In this document: positions 1 to 8,910 of the stretch, in pieces | Position numbering within the stretch: the stretch's first letter is position 1 | How the letters are laid out: the number at the start of each line of letters is the position of its first letter | From: Streptomyces zingiberis | Lineage (GTDB): Bacteria; Actinomycetota; Actinomycetes; Streptomycetales; Streptomycetaceae | DNA length: 64,000 bases | Assembly: GCF_012034935.1 (NCBI RefSeq) | Contig: NZ_JAATEN010000005.1 | Span: 124,001 to 188,000 of the forward strand | Reading direction: 5' to 3' | Program-made: the position numbers and the translations under genes | Notes under the pieces: generated by a model | What the model saw: only the letters and a program-made list of their open reading frames with translations | What the model was told of the DNA's origin: nothing | Database searches by the model: none

Positions 1-85
1 GCCCGGGCGGCGGCCCGGTACCACCCGGCGGCGGCCGGACGCGCCGGACGGCCCGGCCCGTCCGGGAGATCCCACGGCACGCGAA

Positions 86-114
86 GAACCCCCGGTGCGG
101 CGCACCGGGGGTTC
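86..114. terminator. Perfect hairpin, probable terminator
   Basis: Perfect 13-bp arms (86-98 and 102-114) enclose a 3-base loop. It lies about 100 bases beyond the stop of the ABC permease gene that ends at 216 on the minus strand, so it probably ends that operon. There is no U-tract, as is usual in Streptomyces. Nothing codable was seen in the rest of 1-215. Confidence 0.7.
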
Positions 115-215
115 CGTCGTGGTGACGGCCACGCCGTGGCGGTGTCCGCCGCGCCGCCCGGGCCCCGGCCCCGGCCACGGGCCGGTGACCGGGGCGGCGG
201 GCGGCGCGGCCCGCG

Positions 216-1076
216 TCAGGCGGCGGCGGAGCGGTACTTCCGGACGGCGAGCGTCCGGAACACCGCGATGATCACCACGGACCAGATCACGGACGCCAGG
301 ACCGGGTGCTGCATGGGCCAGGCGTCCGGCACCGGGTAGCCCTGCGGGAGGTTGCCGAACAGCTCCCGGCACGCCTGGACGGTGGCGCTGAACGGGTTCC
401 ACTCGGCGATGTGCCGCAGGAAGGCCGGCATGTTGCTGGAGGGCACGAAGGCCGTCGAGATGAACGTCAGCGGGAAGAGCCAGATCAGGCCGCCGGAGGT
501 GGCCGCCTCCGGGGTCCGCACCGACAGGCCGATCAGCGCGCCGATCCACGAGAAGGCGTAGCCCAGCAGGAGCAGCAGGCCGAAGCCGGCCAGCATCTTC
601 GGCACGCCCTCGTGGATCCGCCAGCCGACGAGCAGGGCGACCAGGGCCAGCACCACTATGGTCAGCGAGGTCTGCACCAGGTCGGCCAGGGTGCGGCCGG
701 TGAGCACCGCGCCGCGGGCCATGGGCAGCGAGCGGAACCGGTCGATCAGGCCCTTGTGCATGTCGTCGGCGATACCGGCGCCGGCGCCCGCGGTGGCGAA
801 GGTGACCGTCTGGGCGAAGATGCCCGCCATCAGGAACTCGCGGTAGAGACCGGAGTCCAGGCTGCCGCCGACGCTGATCGAGCCGCCGAAGACATAGCTG
901 AACAGCACCACGAACATGATCGGCTGAATGAGGCCGAAGATGATCATCTCGGGGATGCGCAGCATCCGGATGAGGTTGCGGCGGGCGACGACCAGCGAGT
1001 CCTTCACGGACTGGACGATGCCGCCGCGCGGGCGCGGGGCGGCCGTATCCGCCCCCGGCTGGGTCAGGACGCTCAC
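216..1076 (-). CDS. ABC-2 type exporter permease, DrrB family
   Basis: A 286-residue integral membrane protein of the daunorubicin-resistance (DrrB) ABC-2 permease type, which pairs with a DrrA-like ATPase to export hydrophobic compounds. A cytoplasmic N-terminus of about 45 residues (VARRNLIRMLRIPEMIIFGL...) is followed by six predicted membrane segments, the first at about 42-62 and the last at about 255-275, with the family-typical IADDMHKGLIDRFRSLPM loop in the middle. The GTG start overlaps the stop of the upstream ATPase gene by 4 bases (GTGA), so the two are translationally coupled. The substrate cannot be told from sequence; no resistance or biosynthetic genes are adjacent. Confidence 0.9.
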   Translation of the reverse strand: MSVLTQPGADTAAPRPRGGIVQSVKDSLVVARRNLIRMLRIPEMIIFGLIQPIMFVVLFSYVFGGSISVGGSLDSGLYREFLMAGIFAQTVTFATAGAGAGIADDMHKGLIDRFRSLPMARGAVLTGRTLADLVQTSLTIVVLALVALLVGWRIHEGVPKMLAGFGLLLLLGYAFSWIGALIGLSVRTPEAATSGGLIWLFPLTFISTAFVPSSNMPAFLRHIAEWNPFSATVQACRELFGNLPQGYPVPDAWPMQHPVLASVIWSVVIIAVFRTLAVRKYRSAAA

Positions 1077-2056
1077 GCGGCGGCCTCCTCGGGCTGGTCG
1101 CCGTCCGCGCCGCCGGTCTCGGCGGCGTGGCCGGTGAGGGAGATGAAGACGTCGTCGAGGGTGGGGCGGCGCAGACCGATGTCGTCGATCTCCACCCCGC
1201 GGCCGTCGAGCTCGCGGATGACCTCGGCCAGCAGCTTGGCCCCGCCCGTGACGGGGACGGTGAGCCGCCGGGTGTGGGTGTCGACCGTCGTCTCGCCCTT
1301 GCCGAAGCCGCGCAGCACCTCCGCGGCGGTGGTGAGCTGCTCCGGCTCGTGCACCACGACCTCGACGCGCTCGCCGCCGGTGCGGGCCTTGAGCTGGTCG
1401 GAGGTGCCGCGGGCGATGACCTTGCCGTGGTCCACGACGCAGATGTCGTGGGCGAGCTGGTCGGCCTCCTCCAGATACTGCGTGGTCAGCAGCAGGGTGG
1501 TGCCACCGGCCACCAGCTCCTGGATGATCGACCAGAGCTGCTGGCGGTTGCGGGGGTCGAGCCCGGTGGTGGGCTCGTCCATGAACATCACCGGCGGGCT
1601 GACGACCAGGGCCGCGGCGAGGTCCAGCCGGCGCCGCATACCGCCGGAGTAGGTCTTGGCGGGGCGGTCGCCCGCGTCGGCGAGGTTGAAGCGTTCGAGC
1701 AGCTCGGCGGCGCGCGCCTTCGCGTCCCGCCCGCTCATCTGGTAGAGCTGGCCGACCATCTGGAGGTTCTCGCGGCCGGTGAGGTACTCGTCGACGGCGG
1801 CGAACTGGCCGGAGAGGCCGATGGAGCGGCGGACTTCGTTGGGCTGTTTCAGCACGTCGATGCCCGCCACGACCGCGGTCCCGCTGTCGGGCCGCAGAAG
1901 GGTCGTGAGGACGCGTACGGCGGTGGTCTTCCCGGCACCGTTCGGGCCGAGCAGGCCCAGAACCGTACCTTCGGGGACATCGAGATCAACGCCGTCCAGT
2001 GCCCGCACGTCACCGAAGGTCTTGACCAGACCTTCGGCGTAAATGGCGCCTGGCAT
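1073..2056 (-). CDS. ABC exporter ATP-binding protein, DrrA family
   Basis: A 327-residue cytoplasmic ATPase driving the permease encoded immediately downstream. Walker A GPNGAGKT is at residues 37-44, the signature YSGGMRRRLDLA lies mid-protein, and Walker B is VMFMDEPTTGLDP. The C-terminal about 85 residues match the DUF4162-like tail of DrrA proteins and end acidic and Ala-rich. The ATG start has an AGGAGA ribosome-binding site 7 bases upstream. This is the first gene of a two-gene minus-strand operon; an AT-containing palindrome at 2222-2235 lies in its promoter region. Drug specificity is unknown. Confidence 0.92.
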   Translation of the reverse strand: MPGAIYAEGLVKTFGDVRALDGVDLDVPEGTVLGLLGPNGAGKTTAVRVLTTLLRPDSGTAVVAGIDVLKQPNEVRRSIGLSGQFAAVDEYLTGRENLQMVGQLYQMSGRDAKARAAELLERFNLADAGDRPAKTYSGGMRRRLDLAAALVVSPPVMFMDEPTTGLDPRNRQQLWSIIQELVAGGTTLLLTTQYLEEADQLAHDICVVDHGKVIARGTSDQLKARTGGERVEVVVHEPEQLTTAAEVLRGFGKGETTVDTHTRRLTVPVTGGAKLLAEVIRELDGRGVEIDDIGLRRPTLDDVFISLTGHAAETGGADGDQPEEAAA

Positions 2057-2221
2057 GGAACTTCTCCTGTTGTATTGATTTTTCGGTGGCTGCTTCTGCT
2101 GGGCTGTGAGCTGGTGAGCTGACCGGGAACGCGCGAGGGCCCGCGCCGGAGGGTGACGGCCGGCCGCCCCACCGGGCGCCGGGCACGGCGGAGTGGAGCG
2201 GGGCCGCCACCTTACCGCACT

Positions 2222-2235
2222 CGCGATATATCGCG
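2222..2235. promoter_or_regulatory. 14-bp AT-centred palindrome, candidate operator
   Basis: A perfect palindrome, CGCGATA then TATCGCG, stands out in G+C-rich DNA about 165 bases upstream of the ABC exporter operon. PadR- and TetR-type repressors of DrrAB-like exporters bind palindromes of this kind, so a repressor site is inferred; no such regulator gene is adjacent inside the window. The rest of 2057-2428 shows no gene. Confidence 0.4.
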
Positions 2236-2428
2236 TCAGAGTTTCGCCATGTCCGTTTCATCCTCCTCGCCGCGCCGGACGCGGCAACCGGCCACGCGGG
2301 CCGACGGGCAGACAGGCCGCTGGACCGAGAGACCGACGGCCCCGGAAAGCACCGGCCCCACCGGCCACGGCCGCCCACTCACCCCCGTCTCCGCCGCGTG
2401 CCACCGGCCTCGCGGCGGCCTCACGGCC

Positions 2429-3721
2429 TCACGGCATGACCGTGTAACCGGCCTCCCGGATCACCTTCCGCACCTCCTCGCAATGGACCGGCCCCTGCGT
2501 CTCCAGCCGCAGCTCCACCTCGGCCTCCCGCAGCCCGAGCCGGGGATCCGTCCTGGCGTGGCTGACGTCGAGGACGTTGGCGTCCGCCTCCGACAGCACC
2601 CCGAGCAGCGTGGCCAGCGACCCCGGCCGGTCCGTGAGCCGCAGCCGCAGCGACAGGTAACGGCCCGCCGCCGCCATGCCGTGCCGCAGCACCTGCTGGA
2701 GCAGCAGCGGATCGACGTTCCCCCCGGAGAGGACCGCCACCACCGGGCCGCGGAACGCGTCCGGATCGGTCAGCAGCGCCGCGACCGGACTCGCCCCCGC
2801 CGGCTCGACCACCAGCTTCGCGCGCTCCAGACACAGCAGCAGCGCCCGCGAGAGCGCGTCCTCGGTGACCGTACGGACTTCGTCCACCAGATCGCCAACG
2901 ATTTTGAACGGCACGTCCCCGGGCCGGCCCACCTTGATGCCGTCCGCCATCGTCGCCGGGGCGGCCAGGGCCACCGGCCGTCCGGCCGCCAGCGAGGGCG
3001 GGTACGCGGCGGCGCCCTCCGCCTGCACCCCGACCACCCGTACCTCCGGCCGCAGCGCCTTGACGGCCAGCGCGATCCCCGCGGCCAGCCCGCCGCCGCC
3101 CATACCGACCACGACGGTGCCGACGTCCGGGCACTGTTCGAGGATCTCCAGGCCCACGGTGCCCTGCCCCGCCACCACGTCCGGGTGATCGAAGGGGTGG
3201 ATGAAGACCGCACCGGTGGCCCGTGCGTACTCCTGTGCGGCGTGCAGCGTCTCGTCCACCACCTGGCCGTGCGTGCGCACCTCGGCCCCGTACTCGCGGG
3301 TGGCGGCCACCTTCGGCAGCGGCGCGCCGACCGGCATGAACACCGTGGAACGCACCCCCAGCAGCGAGGCGGCGAGCGCGACACCCTGGGCGTGGTTCCC
3401 GGCGCTCGCCGCCACCACCCCGGCGGCCCGCTCCGGCGCCGACAGCCCGGCGATCCGCACATACGCGCCGCGCAGCTTGAACGAGCCTGTGCGCTGGAGG
3501 TTCTCGCACTTGAGGTGGACCGGAGCGCCCACCAGCCGGGACAGATGCCGGCTCCCCTCCATCGCCGTCACCCGGGAGACCCCGGAGAGCATCTTGCGCG
3601 CGGTCCGCACGTCGTCCAGGGACGGGGCGCGCACGGGGGCGGGAGGGGAGGCGGACTTGTGGTCCGCGTCGCAGCCATGGGTTGCAGCCATGAGGCCAGT
3701 CTCGCAGGACAGCCACGTCAC
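2429..3721 (-). CDS. ilvA: Threonine ammonia-lyase with C-terminal ACT domain
   Basis: PLP-dependent deamination of threonine to 2-oxobutyrate, feeding isoleucine synthesis or propionyl-CoA formation. The fold-type II domain covers about 40-350: the PLP lysine is in GSFKLRGA (K82), the phosphate loop is GMGGGGLAAG, and AASAGNHAQG is typical of the family. A single ACT domain occupies about 355-430 (LRLTDRPGSLATLLGVLSE), the arrangement of short catabolic/TdcB-like enzymes rather than the two-ACT IlvA of E. coli, so the symbol is approximate. Start is uncertain: the GTG at 3721 follows a GAGAG, while an in-frame ATG lies at 3691. It is divergent from a MarR regulator at 3871. Confidence 0.9.
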   Translation of the reverse strand: MTWLSCETGLMAATHGCDADHKSASPPAPVRAPSLDDVRTARKMLSGVSRVTAMEGSRHLSRLVGAPVHLKCENLQRTGSFKLRGAYVRIAGLSAPERAAGVVAASAGNHAQGVALAASLLGVRSTVFMPVGAPLPKVAATREYGAEVRTHGQVVDETLHAAQEYARATGAVFIHPFDHPDVVAGQGTVGLEILEQCPDVGTVVVGMGGGGLAAGIALAVKALRPEVRVVGVQAEGAAAYPPSLAAGRPVALAAPATMADGIKVGRPGDVPFKIVGDLVDEVRTVTEDALSRALLLCLERAKLVVEPAGASPVAALLTDPDAFRGPVVAVLSGGNVDPLLLQQVLRHGMAAAGRYLSLRLRLTDRPGSLATLLGVLSEADANVLDVSHARTDPRLGLREAEVELRLETQGPVHCEEVRKVIREAGYTVMP

Positions 3722-3870
3722 ATGCGTCTCTCACGTCACAGGTTCAACAGCTTCACCAAGGTTTCCGCCGGGTTCACCCGTCGCCCCGTCGCCGGTACGG
3801 GCGCGCGGCGCGTCCGCGTAACCTGTGGCACATCCCCTCCCCCCGCCCCCTCACGAAGTGAGCCCAGGCC

Positions 3871-4392
3871 ATGCCCCCCACTCCGGACGCGACGCCCCCC
3901 GCCGCCGACGGCCTCCTCGACGACCTCCAGCACCAGGTCGCGGTCTTCGCCCGGCGCGCGGAGCAGACCCGGCTCGGCGGTGTCGGGCAGGTGCGCAACT
4001 CCATGGACCGCGCCGCCTACCTCCTGCTCAACCGGCTCGACCGGGAGGGCCCCACCGGGGTCAAGGCCCTCGCCGCCGGCATGGGCATCGACTCCTCCAC
4101 CGTGACCCGCCAGGTGGCGCCGCTGGTCGACACCGGCCTGGTCAAGCGGGCCTCCCACCCCGAGGACGGACGCGCCGTCGTCCTGGAGCTCTCCCCCCGC
4201 GGCCGGGCCCGCCTGAACGACGTGCGCTTCTCCCGGCGCCGGCTGATGGAGCTGCTCACCGAGGACTGGACCGAGGACGAGCGGACCGACTTCTGCGCCC
4301 TGCTCACCCGCTTCAACGCCGCCCTCTCCGCACGCCACACCACCGTCACCGCCGCCGCGTCGCGCGACGTCTCCCGCGCCCCGGCCTCCTGA
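3871..4392 (+). CDS. MarR family transcriptional regulator
   Basis: A 173-residue winged-helix regulator. Residues about 45-110 hold the MarR DNA-binding domain (LLNRLDREGPTGVKALAAGMGIDSSTVTRQVAPL, then the wing VKRASHPEDGRAVVLELS), flanked by dimerisation helices. It is divergent from the threonine ammonia-lyase with about 150 bases between starts, so it may act on that intergenic region, but no clear palindrome was picked out there. The ligand is unknown. Nothing was seen in 4393-4614. Confidence 0.88.
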   Translation: MPPTPDATPPAADGLLDDLQHQVAVFARRAEQTRLGGVGQVRNSMDRAAYLLLNRLDREGPTGVKALAAGMGIDSSTVTRQVAPLVDTGLVKRASHPEDGRAVVLELSPRGRARLNDVRFSRRRLMELLTEDWTEDERTDFCALLTRFNAALSARHTTVTAAASRDVSRAPAS

Positions 4393-4614
4393 CGCGCCTC
4401 CCCGTCCCCGCTTCCCCGTCCCGGACCCTCTGTCCCGCCTCCCCTCCCGGTGGAGGACCGCCGCTCGCGGGGAACACCGGGGCGGGCCACCTGCCCGCGC
4501 CCTCGATCGGCGTCCCCCGCCCCGGCCATGGGCCCGGGGGCGGGCCGGATCCGCCCTTGACACCCTCTTGACCGCCCCTGACCCGCTGCCGTCCCATGGA
4601 GTCCGGGAGGCGCT

Positions 4615-5310
4615 GTGCGGAAGCGACGGGCGGAACGGGACCGGCGCCGCAGCCAGGAGTTCGACGCCTTCGTCGCCGGCGCGGCCGGCCGCCTGCTGCA
4701 CACCGCGACCCTGCTGACGGCCGACCTCCACGCCGCCGAACGACTGCTCACCGCCGCCCTGGCGCGCACCTACGCCCGCTGGGACCGGCTGCGCGGCGAG
4801 GACCCCTACGACGTGGCCCGCCAGGAGCTCGCCACCCGCTTCGCCCGCGCCGCGTGGCGCCGGCGCCACCCCCACGGCGGTGTCCTCGACGGGCTCACCC
4901 CCCGGGAACGGCTGGTCGTCGTCCTGCGCCTGTACGAAGGGGTCGCCGAGGAGCAGACCGCCGCGCAGCTCGGGCTGGACGAGGACCGGGTACGGGCGAT
5001 CTGCCACCGCTCCGTCGCGCTGCTGCGCTCCACACCACGGCCCGCCCTCGGCGCGTCCGTCCCGGCGGCGGCCCGGGCGGCTCCGGGTTCGGCGCCGTGG
5101 CGCACGGAGTCCCCGGCCGCGCTTTCACCGTCTCCACCCCCGGCGCCGCGGCTCGCCACGGATCCGCCCCCGGCGCGGCCCGGAGGGCTCCCCGCCGGGC
5201 CCGCGCGCGCCGGCGCGGGGAACGCCGGTGGCGGCGGTGACCACGGCGCGGGGCCCGGCTCCCGCTCCGCGTACGGGCGTCCGCCCGCGCCGGGAGGGCC
5301 TCCGCCGTGA
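4615..5310 (+). CDS. SigE-like ECF sigma factor with Pro/Ala-rich tail
   Basis: A 231-residue protein. Residues about 12-75 (EFDAFVAGAAGRLLHTATLLTAD...) resemble region 2 of actinobacterial SigE-type (SigE70/SigM) ECF factors, though degenerate. Residues about 88-135 form a clear region 4 HTH (LTPRERLVVVLRLYEG, then AAQLGLDEDRVRAICHRSV). The last about 95 residues are low-complexity Pro/Ala/Gly and not family-typical. The GTG start lies 4 bases after GGGAGG. The stop overlaps the next gene by 4 bases (GTGA), suggesting the small membrane protein is its partner. Confidence 0.72.
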   Translation: MRKRRAERDRRRSQEFDAFVAGAAGRLLHTATLLTADLHAAERLLTAALARTYARWDRLRGEDPYDVARQELATRFARAAWRRRHPHGGVLDGLTPRERLVVVLRLYEGVAEEQTAAQLGLDEDRVRAICHRSVALLRSTPRPALGASVPAAARAAPGSAPWRTESPAALSPSPPPAPRLATDPPPARPGGLPAGPARAGAGNAGGGGDHGAGPGSRSAYGRPPAPGGPPP

Positions 5311-5573
5311 GCCTCCCCGATCTTCCCGGCGTCCCGGACCCCAAGCAGGAAGCGGTCCGGCGGATGCTCGACGGGCCGCACCCGCCCGTGCCGCCGGACC
5401 TCGCCGCGCGCGCGGCGGCCCGGGGCGGGCGGGCGCTGGCCCGGCGCCGGTTCCTCCGCTCCCTGCTGGCCGTCACCGTGGCCGCGGCGGGGGTCGCGCT
5501 CCTGCTGTGGCTGCTCGTCACCCAGCCGTGGGCCGCGCCGGAGACGACGAGCCCGCCGATCGGGGGCCTGTGA
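5307..5573 (+). CDS. Small single-pass membrane protein coupled to the sigma factor
   Basis: 88 residues: a soluble N-terminus with MLDGPHPPVPPDLAARAAARGG, an Arg-rich stretch (ALARRRFLRS), then one membrane segment at about 52-72 and a short acidic/Pro outer tail. Start GTG overlaps the sigma-factor stop, with GGGAGG 8-9 bases upstream. The position suggests a membrane-bound modulator of the sigma factor, but the HxxxCxxC zinc-anti-sigma motif is absent, so that role is only inferred. Beyond it, 5574-5768 holds only short GAGCCAG/GATCCAG-like direct repeats. Confidence 0.7.
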   Translation: MSLPDLPGVPDPKQEAVRRMLDGPHPPVPPDLAARAAARGGRALARRRFLRSLLAVTVAAAGVALLLWLLVTQPWAAPETTSPPIGGL

Positions 5574-5768
5574 GACGGGCCCGAGGCGGGTACCGGGGCT
5601 GATGGCCGGGGTCCGGCCCGGTGCGGCGGGGCCCCTCGCGCGCGGCGCGCCCGGCCGTCCCACGCCCGGCCCGCCGCCCGGGGCCGTGCGCCGTCTCCGG
5701 CGCCCCGTCCCCGCCGTCCCGCTCCAGCCGATCCAGTCGAGCCAGCCGATCCAGCCGAGCCAGTCGAG

Positions 5769-6932
5769 CTAGCCGAGCGCCTGCGTCAGGTCCGCGAGCA
5801 GGTCGTCGGCGGCCTCGATGCCGACCGACAGCCGCACCAGGTCGGAGGGCACCTCCAGCGCCGAGCCCGCCGCCGAGGCGTGCGTCATCCGGCCCGGGTG
5901 CTCGATCAGCGACTCGACACCGCCGAGGGACTCCCCGAGCGTGAAGAGCCGGGCCCGGTCGCAGACGTCCACGGCGGCCTGTTCGCCGCCCGCGACCCGG
6001 AAGGACACCATGCCGCCGAAGCCGCGCATCTGCTTGGCGGCGGTCTCGTGCCCGGGGTGCTCCGGCAGGCCGGGGTAGAGGACGCTCGTCACCTTCGGGT
6101 GCGCGCTCAGCATCTGCGCGACGCGCTCGGCGTTGGCGCTGTGCCGGTCCATCCGGACGGCGAGGGTCTTGATGCCGCGCAGCACCAGCCAGGCGTCGAA
6201 CGGGCCGGCGATGGCGCCCATGGCGTTCTGGTGGAAGGCCAGTTCCTCGCCGAGCGTGTCGTCGTTCACGACCAGCGCGCCGCCGACGACGTCCGAGTGG
6301 CCGCCCATGTACTTGGTGGTGGAGTGGACGACGACGTCCGCCCCGAGCGCCAGCGGCTGCTGTAGATAGGGGCTGGCGAAGGTGTTGTCCACCAGCAGGC
6401 GCGCGCCGGCGGCGTGCGCGACCCCGGCGACCGCCTCGATGTCCGTGATGCCCAGCAGCGGGTTGGACGGGGTCTCGACCCAGACGAGCTTGGTGCGGGG
6501 GGTGAGCGCCGCGCGCACGGCCGCCGGGTCGGCGGAGTCCGCGACCGACCAGGTGACGCCCCAGCGCTCCGCCACCTTCGCGAACAGCCGGAACGTGCCG
6601 CCGTAGGCGTCGTTCGGGATGACCACGTGGTCGCCGGGGCTCAGCACCGTGCGGAGCAGGCAGTCCTCGGCGGCGAGGCCGGAGGCGAAGGCCAGCCCGC
6701 GGCGCCCGCCCTCCAGCGCGGCGAGGTTCTCCTCCAGCGCGGTGCGCGTCGGGTTCGCCGAACGGCTGTACTCGTAGCCCCCGCGCAGGCCGCCGACCCC
6801 GTCCTGCTTGTAGGTCGAGACCTGGTAGATCGGCGGGACGACGGCGCCGGTGGCCGCGTCGGCCTCCTGGCCCGCGTGGATGGCAAGGGTCTCGAAGCTC
6901 GTCGCTCCGTGCTGCTGGTGCTGGTCGCTCAT
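5769..6932 (-). CDS. metB: Cystathionine gamma-synthase (Cys/Met metabolism PLP enzyme)
   Basis: A 387-residue PLP enzyme that condenses an activated homoserine ester with cysteine to give cystathionine (transsulfuration to methionine). Hallmarks: YEYSRSANPTR, SGLAAEDCLL, DNTFASPYLQ and the PLP lysine in VVHSTTKYMGGHSD (K207). Start ATG at 6932; an upstream in-frame extension is proline/glycine nonsense and was rejected. Cystathionine gamma-lyases of the same fold are similar, so the direction is inferred from the family's usual annotation in Streptomyces. 6933-7230 is promoter DNA with no gene. Confidence 0.88.
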   Translation of the reverse strand: MSDQHQQHGATSFETLAIHAGQEADAATGAVVPPIYQVSTYKQDGVGGLRGGYEYSRSANPTRTALEENLAALEGGRRGLAFASGLAAEDCLLRTVLSPGDHVVIPNDAYGGTFRLFAKVAERWGVTWSVADSADPAAVRAALTPRTKLVWVETPSNPLLGITDIEAVAGVAHAAGARLLVDNTFASPYLQQPLALGADVVVHSTTKYMGGHSDVVGGALVVNDDTLGEELAFHQNAMGAIAGPFDAWLVLRGIKTLAVRMDRHSANAERVAQMLSAHPKVTSVLYPGLPEHPGHETAAKQMRGFGGMVSFRVAGGEQAAVDVCDRARLFTLGESLGGVESLIEHPGRMTHASAAGSALEVPSDLVRLSVGIEAADDLLADLTQALG

Positions 6933-7230
6933 GGGCCCGAGAGTAATACCCGGGGGCCCGCCACCCGGAACTCCCGCACGCGCCCGGGAGTAGGAAAGGG
7001 AGAGGCGCGACACTGGGGGTGGGCACCGCCGTGCCGGAGGGCGGCAACCGCGCCGGGCGGCACCGCCCGGCCACCGCCACCGGCCCGCCGTGCGGGGGTC
7101 GGCCCGGCCGGGGCCCGGACGGCCCGGACAGCCCGGACGCCTCTTGACCGCCCGGCGGCCCCGACCGCCCCCGCCCCCACGCCGCCGACAGCCCGACAGC
7201 CCGACCGCCAGGACACCGACAGGATCTCCG

Positions 7231-8346
7231 ATGGACCCTCTTCTCCTCCTCATCGCCCTGACCATGATCGCCGCTGTCGTGCTCGTCTTCGTACGGCGCT
7301 CCCGCGCGAACCGCCCGTACACCCAGGCCATGGCGGGCTCGGGCGCGTCCGGGCCGGACGCCTACGGGTTCCTCCCGGCCGACCACCTCGACGTCCGCCT
7401 GCCCGGCCCCGACCCGGACCTCGCGGAGGCGCTGGAGGAGCTGGAGCGCACCCAGGACTGGCGGGCGGCGCAACGGGTGCTCACCGCCACCGGGGACAAC
7501 CCGGAGCTGCGCTGGCAGCGGGTGCAGACCCTGGCGGGCGCGGCGGCCCACGAGCTGGCGGAGCGGCCCGGCGAGGGCGGCCGCTGGCTGCGGACCTGGC
7601 GGGTGGAGGCGCCCAAGGACCCGGGCGGCGCGGTGGTGCACGCCGAGTTCCTGCTCCGGCAGGCGCGGCAGACGGCGGCCGTCTCCGGCGCGGGCTCGGA
7701 CGAGCACCGGATCATCCTGGAGGAGGCGCGTTCCGTCTGCGCCGACGCCGCGCTGCTCGCCCCCGGCGACCCCACCCCGTACATCGTCGAACTGGCGATC
7801 GCCCGTGGCCTCGGCTACCGGGAGGCGGACTTCGAGGAGCTGTGGTCCACCGTCACGGCCCGCGCCCCGCACCACATGGGCGCGCATCTGGCCGCGCTGC
7901 ACTACTGGTGCGAGAAGTGGCACGGCTCGCGGGAGCAGGCCGACGCGTTCACGCACCGCGCCGCGGCCTCCGCTCCGGAGCGCTCCCTGCTGCCCGCCCT
8001 GCCGCTGTTCGCGGTCTTCGAGCACCTGTCCGAGGTCAACACGGTCCGCAGCCTGTATCAGAGCGACGTCATCACCAAGGCCGTCGAAGGCGCCCTCTAC
8101 GCCACCCGCAGCGCGCCGTCCGACCACCCGGTGCTGCCGCACGTACGCCACCTGCTGCTGTGGTTCCTGGTGCGCGCGGAACGCTGGCAGGAGGCGATGG
8201 AGCAGGTCGCGCAGGTGGACGGCCACGTCGGCGCCGTCCCGTGGTCCTACGGCGCCCATCCGGCGGCGGAGTACGCGGCGCACCGCGCCATGGCCGTCGC
8301 GGGCTGGGAGGCCACGGGCGGCACCCCGGCGACGCTGCCGCGCTGA
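7231..8346 (+). CDS. Membrane-anchored helical-repeat protein of unknown function
   Basis: 371 residues. An N-terminal membrane anchor (about 3-21, LLLLIALTMIAAVVLVFV) is followed by RRSR and a long cytoplasmic alpha-helical domain with TPR-like pairs (WRAAQRVLTATGDNPELRWQ; PHHMGAHLAALHYWCEKW; RAERWQEAMEQVAQVDG). Similar proteins occur next to metB and msrA in other Streptomyces (recalled, not checked). The start ATG follows AGGATCTCCG. No catalytic motif was recognised; a scaffold role is possible. Confidence 0.75.
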   Translation: MDPLLLLIALTMIAAVVLVFVRRSRANRPYTQAMAGSGASGPDAYGFLPADHLDVRLPGPDPDLAEALEELERTQDWRAAQRVLTATGDNPELRWQRVQTLAGAAAHELAERPGEGGRWLRTWRVEAPKDPGGAVVHAEFLLRQARQTAAVSGAGSDEHRIILEEARSVCADAALLAPGDPTPYIVELAIARGLGYREADFEELWSTVTARAPHHMGAHLAALHYWCEKWHGSREQADAFTHRAAASAPERSLLPALPLFAVFEHLSEVNTVRSLYQSDVITKAVEGALYATRSAPSDHPVLPHVRHLLLWFLVRAERWQEAMEQVAQVDGHVGAVPWSYGAHPAAEYAAHRAMAVAGWEATGGTPATLPR

Positions 8347-8421
8347 GGGGATGTGGCCGCCGGCCGGGGGGCGGGTCCGGGGGTCTCTGGGGCTGGGGCT
8401 GGGCCCTTCCGGGGGTTGGGC

Positions 8422-8472
8422 CCGTCTGGGGGCTGGGTCCGTCTGGGGGCTGGGTCCGTCTGGGGGCTGGGT
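8422..8472. repeat. 17-bp tandem repeat, 3 perfect copies
   Basis: The unit CCGTCTGGGGGCTGGGT occurs at 8422-8438, 8439-8455 and 8456-8472, flanked by degenerate copies on both sides. It lies in the non-coding stretch 8347-8910 between the helical-repeat protein and msrA, next to a second array. Confidence 0.9.
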
Positions 8473-8517
8473 CCGGGCCCGTCCGGGCCCCAGGGTCCGG
8501 GGCCCGCTCCGGGCTTG

Positions 8518-8566
8518 GGGCTCCGGGCTCCGGGCTCCGGGCTCCGGGCTCCGGGCTCCGGGCTCC
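8518..8566. repeat. 7-bp tandem repeat, 7 perfect copies
   Basis: The heptamer GGGCTCC is repeated seven times without interruption. It is probably slippage-prone and may vary in copy number between strains. Apart from the two arrays, 8347-8910 shows only the msrA promoter region and no gene. Confidence 0.92.
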
Positions 8567-8910
8567 GGATGAGCACACGGCGGACCCGGGGCCCGGACGG
8601 GACGCGTCGCCGCCCCGCGGAACCGGGACCGCGTGGCCATGCCACCGATCCGAGGACGGACCCGCAGGGGCGTGCCCTGGACCCGAGGACGGGGTCGCCG
8701 GTGGGCCTGGCGCCGACCCGACGAGCCGCAGGAGCACCCCGCTGAACTGGGGTGTCCCGCTCACCGGAAGCGACCGAAGACATGCGGTGACCAGGCCATG
8801 ACCACCGGTGCCCGGCCGCACCCGGCCGGCGGTCCGCCCTCCGGGTGCGGAATGCCCGGCCCCCGTCCTACGTTGGCGGAAGCGGACACCGCACCCGGAG
8901 GAGCGCCCTG

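Noticed and set aside
8422..8566. CRISPR-like array
   Set aside because: The units are contiguous tandem repeats without spacers, and no cas genes are in the window.
5518..8640. Very long reading frame on the minus strand over metB and the helical-repeat gene
   Set aside because: It is an artefact of high G+C; its sequence is Arg/Pro/Gly nonsense and opposes well-supported genes.
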